From the NCBI GenBank assembly GCA_027621555.1, contig JAQCBJ010000001.1:1-64000 (forward strand): a DNA stretch of 64,000 bases, in the 5' to 3' direction. Numbering within the stretch: position 1 is the stretch's first letter; each line of letters opens with the position of its first letter. This document shows positions 44,842-52,987 of this stretch, one piece after another. This DNA is from Bacteroidota bacterium. Lineage in GTDB: Bacteria; Bacteroidota; Bacteroidia; Flavobacteriales_D; Sanyastnellaceae. The notes below the pieces were generated by a model, which was not told the DNA's origin, searched no databases, and saw nothing but the letters and a program-made list of their open reading frames with translations. The position numbers and the translations under genes were made by a program.

Positions 44842-46479
44842 ATGGCGAAGGACAAAGAATTGGCCCAAAACCTCAACGAGGACCGCATGCGAATGCGACT
44901 CGCCGATTTGGAGCGCATCCTTTCGGAAGTCCGCAAGGGAGGCGGCCCCAAGCGCATCGAAAAAGAACACGCCAAGGGAAAATGGACGGCCAGGGAACGG
45001 CTGGACCGGTTGTTTGACCCTGGATGCGAGCGCCTCGAAATCGGTGCGCTGGCGGGATACGGCATGTACGAAGAGCAAGGCGGGTGCCCCGCAGGGGGTG
45101 TGGTGGTTGAGTTGGGACGCATTCACGGAAAGCCCTGCCTTGTCGTGGCCAACGACGCCACCGTGAAAGCTGGCGCATGGTTTCCCATCACGGGCAAAAA
45201 GAACCTGCGCGCCCAAGAAATCGCGCTCGAAAACCGCCTGCCCATCATTTACTTGGTTGACAGTGCCGGAGTGTACTTGCCCATGCAAGACGAGATCTTC
45301 CCGGACAAGGAGCACTTTGGGCGAATGTTTCGAAACAACGCTCGACTCTCCTCCGCAGGAATTCCTCAAATCGCTGCCGTGATGGGAAGTTGCGTCGCGG
45401 GTGGCGCTTATCTGCCCATCATGAGCGACGAAAGCATCATCGTCGAGGGTACAGGGTCCATCTTCTTGGCGGGCAGCTACCTCGTCAAAGCGGCCATTGG
45501 CGAGACCATCGACAACGAGACACTCGGAGGAGCGGCCACCCACGACGAAATCAGCGGAGTCACCGATTACCGTTGCGCCAACGAACAAGAAGCCCTGGAC
45601 CACATTCGGACCCTCGTCTCGCATTGGGGCGACCTCGGTCCGGAAGCTGGCTTCCACCGTGAAGAAGCTGTGTCACCGAATGGCCCCTCGTTGTGTGCCG
45701 TTCTGCCCGACGCGCGAACGGAACCCTACGACACGTACGATTTGGTCTCAGCCCTTGTGGACCATGGAAGTTTCACGGAATACAAAAAAGGCTACGGCAA
45801 AACCTTGGTGTGCGGCTACGCGCGCATCGACGGGTGGAGCGTCGGTCTTGTCGCCAACCAGCGAAGCTTGGTCAAGAGCAAAACAGACGGCTTGCAGTTT
45901 GGCGGGGTGATCTACTCGGACAGCGCGGACAAAGCGGCGCGGTTCATCGCCACCTGCAACCAGCGCAACGTTCCTCTCGTGTTCCTTCAAGATGTCACAG
46001 GGTTCATGGTCGGCTCTCGTTCCGAACACGGAGGCATCATCAAGGACGGCGCCAAAATGGTGAACGCCGTGGCCAACAGCGTGGTCCCCAAATTCACTGT
46101 GGTCCTCGGCAACAGCTACGGTGCAGGCAACTACGCCATGTGCGGAAAGGCCTACGACCCCAGGTTGATCGTGGCCTGGCCTACAGCCCGCATCGCGGTG
46201 ATGGGCGGCGAGCAAGCCGCCAAGGTGTTGCTCCAAATTGAAAAGGCCTCCCGTGCCAAAGCTGGAGAGCCCATTGACGAATCGAAAGAACACGAACTTC
46301 TTCAAACCATCACAGAGCGCTACGACAACCAGACCGATCCGCTCTACGCGGCAGCTCGTCTTTGGGTGGACGCCATCATTGATCCAGAAGCCACGCGTTC
46401 CTGGATCAGCATGGGCATTGAAGTGGCCAACGCTGCCCCTGCCTCTGAGCCGTTCCGGCCAGGGGTGTTCCAAACCTGA
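44842..46479 (+). CDS. acyl-CoA carboxylase beta subunit (methylcrotonyl-CoA carboxylase-like)
   Basis: The protein has 545 residues. The carboxyltransferase N and C halves are complete: GKWTARERLDRLFDPG, the acyl-CoA binding region with PIIYLVDSAGVYLP, GSCVAGGAYLPIMSDE, and the C-terminal VPLVFLQDVTGFMVG and NSYGAGNYAMCGKAYDP. This arrangement is that of 3-methylcrotonyl-CoA carboxylase beta (leucine breakdown), which transfers CO2 from biotin. No biotin carboxylase/carrier subunit is nearby, so the partner must be elsewhere. ATG 44842 was preferred over an in-frame ATG 15 bases upstream, which lies within the promoter. Confidence 0.88.
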   Translation: MAKDKELAQNLNEDRMRMRLADLERILSEVRKGGGPKRIEKEHAKGKWTARERLDRLFDPGCERLEIGALAGYGMYEEQGGCPAGGVVVELGRIHGKPCLVVANDATVKAGAWFPITGKKNLRAQEIALENRLPIIYLVDSAGVYLPMQDEIFPDKEHFGRMFRNNARLSSAGIPQIAAVMGSCVAGGAYLPIMSDESIIVEGTGSIFLAGSYLVKAAIGETIDNETLGGAATHDEISGVTDYRCANEQEALDHIRTLVSHWGDLGPEAGFHREEAVSPNGPSLCAVLPDARTEPYDTYDLVSALVDHGSFTEYKKGYGKTLVCGYARIDGWSVGLVANQRSLVKSKTDGLQFGGVIYSDSADKAARFIATCNQRNVPLVFLQDVTGFMVGSRSEHGGIIKDGAKMVNAVANSVVPKFTVVLGNSYGAGNYAMCGKAYDPRLIVAWPTARIAVMGGEQAAKVLLQIEKASRAKAGEPIDESKEHELLQTITERYDNQTDPLYAAARLWVDAIIDPEATRSWISMGIEVANAAPASEPFRPGVFQT

Positions 46480-46490
46480 ACCTCCTTCTC

Positions 46491-47378
46491 ATGAAACACG
46501 TATTTCTCTTGATCGTTGTGGCCTTGTCCACGATCACGATGTCCGCCCAATCGCGTGCCCTGAAAAAGGCCCAGGCCGAATCACCTCTGGCGTATGCTTT
46601 GTTCAACAGCGAGGGTGAGCCCGTAAGTTGGGCCGAGTTCGTGGACGACGCAGCCCAAGCCGATGTCGTGTGCTTTGGCGAATTGCACGACGACGCCATC
46701 ATGCACTGGCTCCAAGCGGAATTGGTTCGTGACCTTGTGGCCGCTGGCAAATCGCCGACGCTCGGAGCGGAAATGCTCGAAGCCGACGACCAACTCGTGG
46801 TGAATGAACACCTTGAAGGTTGGGTGAACGAAGACAAACTCAAAGCCGCCGCCAACCTTTGGCCCAACCATTTCACCGACTACCAGCCACTTTTGGAGCT
46901 GGCCGCTGAAAACGGCCTGCCTTTCATTGCGACCAACGTGCCCCGCCGATACGCTTCGTACGTCTACAAAAACGGCTTGGACGCACTGGGCGATCTCAGC
47001 GACGAGGCGAAAACCTACCTCCCCTCCCTTCCCGTCCCTTTTGACATCAACCTTCCTGGCTACCAAGCCATGATGGCCATGGGTGGAGGGCACGGCGGCG
47101 AGACCTTGCCCATGGCTCAGGCCATCAAGGATGCTACCATGGCCCATTTCATTTTGGCCAACCTTCCCAAGAAATCGCCCTTCGTGCATTTCAATGGGGC
47201 CTACCACAGCCAGGATCACGAAGGCATCGTGTGGTACCTCCACAACGCCAAGCCCAAACTCAAAGTCCTCACCTTGCACGGACATCTCCAAGCAGACGTC
47301 ACAGCTCCGGAGGACGAGGTCATCGGAAAAGGCGATTACCTGCTGATTACGCACGAGCGCATGACAAGGACCCACTAA
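46491..47378 (+). CDS. ChaN/Tiki-superfamily exported protein
   Basis: The protein has 295 residues with a signal peptide (MKHVFLLIVVALSTITMSAQ). The conserved motifs CFGELHDDAIMHWLQ (the Gx-ExH block), LGAEMLEADDQ, TNVPRRYASYVY and FVHFNGAYHSQDHEG match the ChaN-like family (DUF399), related to the Tiki/TraB metalloprotease fold. ChaN of Campylobacter binds heme for iron uptake; other relatives may be proteases. The gene starts 12 bases after the carboxylase stop. Confidence 0.82.
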   Translation: MKHVFLLIVVALSTITMSAQSRALKKAQAESPLAYALFNSEGEPVSWAEFVDDAAQADVVCFGELHDDAIMHWLQAELVRDLVAAGKSPTLGAEMLEADDQLVVNEHLEGWVNEDKLKAAANLWPNHFTDYQPLLELAAENGLPFIATNVPRRYASYVYKNGLDALGDLSDEAKTYLPSLPVPFDINLPGYQAMMAMGGGHGGETLPMAQAIKDATMAHFILANLPKKSPFVHFNGAYHSQDHEGIVWYLHNAKPKLKVLTLHGHLQADVTAPEDEVIGKGDYLLITHERMTRTH

Positions 47379-47397
47379 GGACCAAGCCGCGTCACCT

Positions 47398-47405
47398 TAC
47401 CTTCG
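47398..47405 (+). promoter_or_regulatory. -7 box TACCTTCG for the DUF4920 gene
   Basis: One mismatch to TAnnTTTG, 19 bases before ATG 47425 and 20 bases after the ChaN-like gene stop, so the DUF4920 gene may begin its own unit. Confidence 0.5.
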
Positions 47406-47424
47406 CTTCAACAAAACCACGACC

Positions 47425-47919
47425 ATGACATTCCGTTCTTTCGCGGCGCTCGCCACCCCTGTTCTCACATTCGCTTTCTTCAGTTGCGCATCCCCTGAAC
47501 CCGTTGATTCCGAGGGGCAACCTGAAAACCAAACCTTTTATGGTTCGGTGATTGAAACGGCGGGGACCCTGGATGGGGCCGAGGTGCGTCGCGCTCTGAC
47601 CGAATCCGGACGAGCCGAAGTGCGACTCGAAGGCACCATCACGGCAACCTGTGCCAAGAAGGGATGCTGGATGGACGTCGCTTCGGGCGAAGACACCGTG
47701 TTCGTTCGGTTCCAAGATTACGGGTTTTTCGTCCCCACCGAAGGTGCGGAAGGCAAGCGCACGGTGATTCAAGGGGAGGCCTTCTACGACACGTTGACCG
47801 TGCCCATGTTGCAGCATTACGCCGAAGATGCCGGGAAATCTCAAGAAGAAATCGAGGCCATCACTGAACCTGAACTCCGCCTGGCTTTTACCGCTACGGG
47901 GGTCATGATTGAAGACTGA
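47425..47919 (+). CDS. DUF4920 lipoprotein
   Basis: The protein has 164 residues with a lipoprotein-type signal (MTFRSFAALATPVLTFAFFSCASPE, lipobox FFSC). The DUF4920 domain starts FYGSVIE and has TITATCAKKGCWMDVASGED with the conserved cysteine pair, then VFVRFQDYGFFVP, VIQGEAFYDTLTV and QEEIEAITEP. The fold resembles OB-like domains; Cys residues might bind a metal or heme. It probably faces the periplasm. The next gene (a c-heme lipoprotein) begins one base after the stop. Confidence 0.85.
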   Translation: MTFRSFAALATPVLTFAFFSCASPEPVDSEGQPENQTFYGSVIETAGTLDGAEVRRALTESGRAEVRLEGTITATCAKKGCWMDVASGEDTVFVRFQDYGFFVPTEGAEGKRTVIQGEAFYDTLTVPMLQHYAEDAGKSQEEIEAITEPELRLAFTATGVMIED

Positions 47920-47920
47920 C

Positions 47921-48373
47921 GTGAAGTACCGTTCGACCGCATTTGGGATGGCAGCCATCGTCATGCTTGCGTGCGCATGGGCCAGGTGCTCGCCTCAGGC
48001 AGAGTCCGGCTCGGCCCCCAAGCTCGCCCCCAACCAACCCAACGGTTCGTCGCCTCTGGCCTCGAACATGGTGGCGATGGATGGCCAACTCCAGGCAACC
48101 CTGGAAGCCGTCATGGCGGACCCTGAGCACAGCTGGGAAGGACGTTCGCTGATGTCCCACGAATTGTTGGGGTTGGAGCCCACAGACGCAAGCATGGTCA
48201 ATGCCCATTTCGAGGAGCACGCACCGTTGTACTCCCTCGCCATCAAGCAGTTCAACTCTTCTCCCTCGGCCCAGACGTACAACGCTGTCGTTCAAGCCTG
48301 CACGGACTGCCACCTCGGCACGTGCCCCGGTCCCTTGGAGCGAATCGCCAAGCGTCGCTCGGACGCCCATTGA
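47921..48373 (+). CDS. small cytochrome-c-like lipoprotein
   Basis: The protein has 150 residues from GTG 47921. A TTG at 47909 and an ATG at 47948 are alternatives. The signal sequence ends in a lipobox-like AWARC. The rest is helical, and near the C terminus stands QACTDCHLGTCPGPLERI with one CxxCH heme-c motif, in the position used by cytochrome c'-like four-helix proteins. It may be an electron carrier or a heme sensor. The one-base gap to the DUF4920 gene suggests the two act together. Confidence 0.72.
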   Translation: MKYRSTAFGMAAIVMLACAWARCSPQAESGSAPKLAPNQPNGSSPLASNMVAMDGQLQATLEAVMADPEHSWEGRSLMSHELLGLEPTDASMVNAHFEEHAPLYSLAIKQFNSSPSAQTYNAVVQACTDCHLGTCPGPLERIAKRRSDAH

Positions 48374-48389
48374 TTTCGGCACCTTCGTT

Positions 48390-48890
48390 TTACATCATGG
48401 AGTCGCTCAACACCGCGAGATGTTGAGCCATGGCCTCTACGAAAGGCCGAATTCCCGCTTTGCCATCATCTTGCAACGCCTCCGAGGCGATGACCTGGGC
48501 CTCCAACACGTCCTTTTCATGGGTCACAGTCTCCACCTGCTCTAGAAGCGTTGTGCCTTCCATGGCTTGGCGAAAATCCCCTTCGCACGCCGCTTTTACC
48601 ACGTGAGCCAAGCGGCCCTCGCATGTGAAGCCGCAGCTCCACAAGAACCACAACAGATCCGCGCGAACGTGCTTCAAATCGTCCTGTTCCAAGGCGTCGA
48701 GGAAGATGTCTTCTGCAGCGGATAGCTTCAGGGTGCTCAACATCGCTCCCATCTCCTCCCTCAACCCGTCTTCTTCGCGACTTGCAAACGCTTCCAACAA
48801 GGGCAAGATCCACGTCGCATCTCCGTTTTTCTTGGCGCGCTTCAGGGCGGCTTTGACCTTTTGAGGACTGTTGCTTTTCAAATCTTTCAT
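48390..48890 (-). CDS. HEAT-like helical protein, unknown
   Basis: The 166-residue protein starts at ATG 48890 (MKDLKSNSPQKVKAALKRAKK). It is all helical and repeat-like (WILPLLEAFASREEDGLREEM, then DIFLDALEQDD), similar to HEAT-repeat scaffolds. No motif gives a function. It lies 11 bases after the NUDIX stop on the same strand, so both are probably in one unit. Confidence 0.65.
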   Translation of the reverse strand: MKDLKSNSPQKVKAALKRAKKNGDATWILPLLEAFASREEDGLREEMGAMLSTLKLSAAEDIFLDALEQDDLKHVRADLLWFLWSCGFTCEGRLAHVVKAACEGDFRQAMEGTTLLEQVETVTHEKDVLEAQVIASEALQDDGKAGIRPFVEAMAQHLAVLSDSMM

Positions 48891-48901
48891 GCCAACGAAG
48901 G

Positions 48902-49564
48902 TTAGGAGGACGCAAAGGAAGGCCCAAATCCCGCCAAATGGCAAACCTCCCGCAATTCCGCCATCATCATCGCCGTCGCTCCCCACAGGACGTGGCCTCC
49001 GCAGGGCCAACCGGGAACGCTCGCCATGCCCCCACGCACGGGAATGCGCTGCATCGGCCAAGGGGTTGAGGGTGAAGGAAGCGCGCCAAGCGGGAGCACC
49101 AAGACTTCCGCCACCTCCTCCTCCTGCAACACAAATTCCAACGGATCTGGAGACCAGGCGACGTACGGCTGAACGAAGAAATCACTGGGCGGGATGTACA
49201 ACGAGGACAACGAACCCAACACCCGATGCTCCGGCACCTCCACCCCCACTTCTTCGGCGCACTCGCGGATGGCCGTTTGCTTCAGATTTCCACAGTCCTC
49301 AGGGTCTTCTGCCCCGCCTGGAAAGGCCAGTTGCCCGCTGTGCGCCGTCCCATCTTCCGTGCGCTTCATCAGCACCACCGACCAACGGCCTTCGGAATCG
49401 GGACAAAGCAGGCACATCACGCCGGCGCGTTTGGCTTGGGTCATCTTCTCGGCCACGTCGGAAGGCCGACCAGGAGGACACGCCAGGGCTTGAGCATTCC
49501 AACCAGGCAAGGCCTCGGGCTGCAAACAAGATTCCAACTTGGCAATTTCAATGGGTGCGTTCAT
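48902..49564 (-). CDS. NUDIX hydrolase, CoA pyrophosphatase-like
   Basis: The protein has 220 residues. The NUDIX box region is LAFPGGAEDPEDCGNLKQTA followed by IRECAEEVGVEV, close to the NudL/PCD1 form. Such enzymes hydrolyse CoA to 3',5'-ADP and 4'-phosphopantetheine. SSLYIPPSDFFVQPYVAW further along also fits the CoA-type family. ATG 49564 was chosen; an upstream in-frame ATG (49612) overlaps the divergent aat start. Confidence 0.85.
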   Translation of the reverse strand: MNAPIEIAKLESCLQPEALPGWNAQALACPPGRPSDVAEKMTQAKRAGVMCLLCPDSEGRWSVVLMKRTEDGTAHSGQLAFPGGAEDPEDCGNLKQTAIRECAEEVGVEVPEHRVLGSLSSLYIPPSDFFVQPYVAWSPDPLEFVLQEEEVAEVLVLPLGALPSPSTPWPMQRIPVRGGMASVPGWPCGGHVLWGATAMMMAELREVCHLAGFGPSFASS

Positions 49565-49610
49565 CTCCCGCATGAGCACAAAGGAAGCGCACAGGCCCTT
49601 ACTTTGTGGC

Positions 49611-50318
49611 ATGAAGATTCACCTGCTCGACGCGGACTTGCACTTCCCCCCTGTGGAAGTCGCGGAAGAGCATGGACTCCTGGCCGTGGGAGGCGATTTG
49701 TCACCGGCCCGGTTGCTGGCAGCCTATGAACATGGCGCCTTTCCGTGGTTCATGGAAGGCGACCCGATTTTGTGGTGGGCGCCGGCCGAGCGAGCTGTCC
49801 TTCCGGCCGAGGGACTCAAGGTGTCCAAAAGCATGCGTAACGAACTCAATCGGAACCGCTACCGCGTGACCCTAGACCGCGCCTTTGAACGCGTCATTCG
49901 TGGATGCCAATCCGCGCCCCGCGATGGCGGAGGCACCTGGATTTCCGAAGACATCGTTCGTGCTTACATCTCCCTGCATGAGTTGGGGGTAGCGCATTCG
50001 GTTGAGGCTTGGGAAGGTGATCAACTCGCAGGAGGGCTCTACGGCGTTTCTCTGGGGAGGATGTTCTTCGGAGAAAGCATGTTTTCCACCTCCACCAACG
50101 CCTCGAAAGTGGCGTTTGTGAAATTTGTGCGGTGGCTGTCCTTCCGCGGTTTTGGACCTGTGGATTGCCAAATCATGAATGATCACCTGGCTTCGTTGGG
50201 CGTGCAATCCTGGCCTCGTGAGGATTTCCAAATCAAGCTTGAGCATTTTCTGTACAAAGCCCCGACGCTGAAAGGAAATTGGACGGCCTTTGAGGACGAA
50301 CTTGCAGCGCATGGCTGA
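49611..50318 (+). CDS. aat: leucyl/phenylalanyl-tRNA-protein transferase
   Basis: The protein has 235 residues. Signatures include GLLAVGGDLSPARLLAAYEHGAFPW, WWAPAERAVL, HSVEAWEGDQLAGGLYGVSLGRMFFGESMF and STNASKVAFV. It adds Leu or Phe to N-terminal basic residues of proteins, marking them for degradation through the N-degron route. A TTACTTTG box (one mismatch) ends four bases before ATG 49611. Its end overlaps the next gene by eight bases. Confidence 0.95.
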   Translation: MKIHLLDADLHFPPVEVAEEHGLLAVGGDLSPARLLAAYEHGAFPWFMEGDPILWWAPAERAVLPAEGLKVSKSMRNELNRNRYRVTLDRAFERVIRGCQSAPRDGGGTWISEDIVRAYISLHELGVAHSVEAWEGDQLAGGLYGVSLGRMFFGESMFSTSTNASKVAFVKFVRWLSFRGFGPVDCQIMNDHLASLGVQSWPREDFQIKLEHFLYKAPTLKGNWTAFEDELAAHG

Positions 50319-50814
50319 CCCAACGACACGGACCCATCGTCGTCCTCCCGCGCCTGGCGCCAAGCGCGCAACGTGGTGTGTCCAATGGATGCGCTTGGTG
50401 GTGAGGGCGTTGGGCTGGCAATTGCGAGGCCAACTGCCTCCGCAGTTTTGGAGGACCACGCTTGTCATTTGGGCCCCCAAACCTTGGCAAGTCACCCTGC
50501 TTTGTGCCACCATGCCCGTGAAGGTCATGGTCCTGCAAGGGAATGCTGAGGATTGGGATCAACGTAGCACTCAAAGCCTGGACCACTTTGGACGAGGATG
50601 CACCAACGCCACCTCCACAACTGCCCTCCGAGGTGACCTTGAAAACATCCAACGCGCGGCTCACAAGGCCAAGAGCCGGATCACCCTGTGCGCTTGGGAA
50701 TCACGTCGTCGCTTCGTTCACGTCCACGCGCCGTTCAAGACTTCGCCTTTCCCCGATCGAGACGTGCACTACATGGAGAGATACTTCAAGTACTTTCGCC
50801 AAACCGCTCGTTGA
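50311..50814 (+). CDS. degenerate lysophospholipid-acyltransferase-like protein
   Basis: The protein has 167 residues, starting at ATG 50311 inside the end of aat. The N-terminal part WMRLVVRALGWQLRGQLPP and the end RDVHYMERYFKYFRQ resemble the ends of short Bacteroidota glycerol-acyltransferase-like proteins. The catalytic HxxxxD block is missing: where APHTSNWD would stand, the sequence reads APKPWQV. So it may be a decayed gene or a protein with a new role. No signal peptide is visible. Similarity was judged by eye and is moderate. Confidence 0.45.
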   Translation: MADPTTRTHRRPPAPGAKRATWCVQWMRLVVRALGWQLRGQLPPQFWRTTLVIWAPKPWQVTLLCATMPVKVMVLQGNAEDWDQRSTQSLDHFGRGCTNATSTTALRGDLENIQRAAHKAKSRITLCAWESRRRFVHVHAPFKTSPFPDRDVHYMERYFKYFRQTAR

Positions 50815-50830
50815 CAGAACCTGAGCCACG

Positions 50831-50883
50831 ATATCCACACGTTGTTCACAATTTCGAGAGAGCCGTGAACAAGTCGTGAATAA
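50831..50883. promoter_or_regulatory. cluster of four DnaA-box-like 9-mers in an inverted arrangement
   Basis: Compared with TTWTNCACA, ATATCCACA (50831-50839) and TTGTTCACA (50842-50850) have one mismatch each on the plus strand. On the minus strand TTGTTCACG (50864-50872) has two and TTATTCACG (50875-50883) has one. TTGTTCAC/GTGAACAA also form an inverted repeat with a 15-base spacer. This may be a DnaA-regulated promoter or a simple operator for the winged-helix gene. Confidence 0.4.
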
Positions 50884-50964
50884 CGGACCCCGCGGTTTTC
50901 CTGAGGTTTCCGCGGAAAAGTCCTTTCTTGCTGTTCAAATCTTTCACAAACCAACGCCTGCACC

Positions 50965-51249
50965 ATGAACAACTTGGACAAGTACGACCACATGATTCTC
51001 GACATCATCCACCAGCACAAAATCGAGAACCAGTGCCACATTCGTCTTGCTGTGTTGGAGCGCAATTTTTGGAAGCGCATTGAAGAGGACACGGACTTGC
51101 ACGTTGGCAAGGCGCGCATCGGTGAACGCATCACCAACCTCTACCTCGACGGCTTGATTCAAAACAAGGATGGCTACGCCTTGACGAAAAAAGGACGCGA
51201 GCAGCTTGCATTTGCTCCTTGGAAGCAAGAAGCGGCGGAGGCGAAATAA
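50965..51249 (+). CDS. small winged-helix-like protein
   Basis: The protein has 94 residues. The sequence MNNLDKYDHMILDIIHQHKI, then ARIGERITNLYLDGLIQNKD and GYALTKKGREQLAF, fits a PadR/MarR-like winged helix: helix-turn-helix followed by a two-stranded wing. It is probably a DNA-binding protein or regulator. The upstream region holds an inverted repeat of TTGTTCAC, which could be its own operator. A bidirectional terminator follows. Confidence 0.7.
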   Translation: MNNLDKYDHMILDIIHQHKIENQCHIRLAVLERNFWKRIEEDTDLHVGKARIGERITNLYLDGLIQNKDGYALTKKGREQLAFAPWKQEAAEAK

Positions 51250-51284
51250 GCCTCGTTCCCGAGTGAGCTTCGGTAGAAGCCACG

Positions 51285-51313
51285 AAAAAAGGCGGCCCAT
51301 GGCCGCCTTTTTT
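51285..51313. terminator. bidirectional terminator between two convergent small genes
   Basis: AAAAAA-GGCGGCC-CAT-GGCCGCC-TTTTTT. It serves the small winged-helix gene on the plus strand and the 49-residue gene on the minus strand. Confidence 0.9.
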
Positions 51314-51333
51314 GCGTTCGCTTCTCCGCAGGA

Positions 51334-51483
51334 TTACGACTCTTCGAGAATCTCCAACGCTGGGAACTTTTCCTTCCAGTACGCCAACTTGCTTGAGTCA
51401 CGCACGGTGATGACCGTCCGGCGATCGAGACGAACTTTGATGTTGGGTTGAAGTTCCTTCTCCGATTTTTTTCTGCGTGCCAT
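51334..51483 (-). CDS. 49-residue basic protein, unknown
   Basis: It starts at ATG 51483 with MARRKKSEKELQPNIKVRLD and continues RRTVITVRDSSKLAYWKEKF, ending in an acidic tail LEILEES. It is strongly basic at the N terminus and lies next to a good terminator, which supports a real gene. No family was recognised. A nucleic-acid-binding or ribosome-associated role is possible on charge alone. Confidence 0.6.
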   Translation of the reverse strand: MARRKKSEKELQPNIKVRLDRRTVITVRDSSKLAYWKEKFPALEILEES

Positions 51484-51636
51484 GAATCTTGGGTTTCGTA
51501 GCCGCGACAACGTTGCTCGCATACTACTTCCCCAAAAGAACACATGTCGCCCTGAAAAAGTTGTCTGTTGTGCAAAAACTCAACTCCAGCGTTAAGGAAA
51601 CTTGGGATTCCCCCTCCGCTCCGGCGGCGAGGAGCG

Positions 51637-52971
51637 TTATTTGGACTCCTGGGGCACCAAACGGCCTGAATACCACGCGATGTACATGTAGCACAACATG
51701 GGCAAAACAAAGGCCACCGCAAAGCCAGCGCTGTCAACCATGGCTCCTACCGCCGGTGGGATGAATGCCCCTCCTACGATGGCCGTGCACAGCACCCCCG
51801 AACCGTAGGGTTTTCCATCTCCCAGATCCTCAATGGCCAACGTGAAGATGGTGGGGAACATGATGCTGTTGCAGAAACCGACCGCCAACAACAGCAACAA
51901 GGCTGGAACCCCCGTACTCGCGATGGACAACCCAATGAAGGTCAACGCCAAAGCGGCTGCTCCCGCAAGCAAGGTGGAGGGCGTCATACGCTGCATGAGC
52001 GCAGACCCTGCAAACCGTCCCACCATCGCGCCGCCCCAATAAAAGGTCAGGAGCGCACCAAGGACACCTTTGGCATCGAGGCCAGACACGTCCACACCTT
52101 TGATGAATGCCGCAACTCCCGCCATGCCTCCAAGCAGGTGGCTCGTTTTGATTTCTTCCAAGATGTCCAAACTCAATCCGTAGTTCACCATGTAGGAGCC
52201 CAAGGCCACTTCAGCCCCGACGTACACAAAAATGCCCAAGGCGCCGAAGAGCAATTTCTTGTTCCCCAGCACTCCTGCATAAGAAGCCACACTGCTCGCC
52301 TTGCCTTCTCCCAAAATCTTGGGCAGCGAAATGACGCCCACCACGCCAGCCAACGCGAAAAAAGCCAACGCAATGAGCACAAACGGCTCCTGCACGGCCG
52401 AGGCCTCCTCGGCGTAATATGCCAGCCGGTCGGTCTCAGAAAGTGCCTCAATGGCACCGCTGCTTAAGATTTGGTCTCCGAGGAGAAAACTCGCCGCCAC
52501 CACCGGTGCGATCGTCGTCCCAAACGAATTGAACGCTTGAGACAAGTTGAGGCGCGCAGAAGCAGACTCTTCGGGCCCAAGGACGCTGATGTACGGGTTG
52601 GCCGCCACTTGCAATACAGTGATGCCCCCAGCAACGACGAAAAGCGCCAGGAGAAACAACGGGTACATCCGCGTGGCCGCTGCCGGGTAAAACAGCAGGC
52701 ACCCCACCCCCGCCGTGGCCAAGCCAACCAAAATCCCGCGTTGGTAGCCAATTCGGGAAATCAGGTTTCCTCCAGGGATGGAAAGAATGCCGTAAGCCGC
52801 GAACCAAGCGAATTGGACCAAGCCTGCTTGAAGGAAGGTGAGTTCAAACACGTCCTTCAGGCGAGGAATCAACGCGTCAACGAGAACCGTGATGAAGCCC
52901 CACATGAAGAAGAGCGAGGTCACGGCGACAAAGGCTCCCTTCATGGAGCGGCCAGATTCAGTTTGGGTCAT
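51637..52971 (-). CDS. FucP/GluP-type MFS sugar transporter
   Basis: The protein has 444 residues and 12 membrane helices. The N-terminal FFMWGFITVLVDALIPRLKD, then QFAWFAAYGILSIPGG and QVAANPYISVLG, and the second-half GFCNSIMFPTIFTLAIEDLG match fucose/glucose/galactose proton symporters. It imports a hexose or deoxyhexose. It lies 16 bases after the stop of the choice-of-anchor L protein gene on the same strand. Confidence 0.92.
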   Translation of the reverse strand: MTQTESGRSMKGAFVAVTSLFFMWGFITVLVDALIPRLKDVFELTFLQAGLVQFAWFAAYGILSIPGGNLISRIGYQRGILVGLATAGVGCLLFYPAAATRMYPLFLLALFVVAGGITVLQVAANPYISVLGPEESASARLNLSQAFNSFGTTIAPVVAASFLLGDQILSSGAIEALSETDRLAYYAEEASAVQEPFVLIALAFFALAGVVGVISLPKILGEGKASSVASYAGVLGNKKLLFGALGIFVYVGAEVALGSYMVNYGLSLDILEEIKTSHLLGGMAGVAAFIKGVDVSGLDAKGVLGALLTFYWGGAMVGRFAGSALMQRMTPSTLLAGAAALALTFIGLSIASTGVPALLLLLAVGFCNSIMFPTIFTLAIEDLGDGKPYGSGVLCTAIVGGAFIPPAVGAMVDSAGFAVAFVLPMLCYMYIAWYSGRLVPQESK

Positions 52972-52987
52972 GAATCAGAAGGTTGGG

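Noticed and set aside
50965-51249. Toxin-antitoxin module formed by the small winged-helix gene and the 49-residue gene
   Set aside because: The genes are convergent and separated by a bidirectional terminator, not in one operon, and neither resembles a toxin family.
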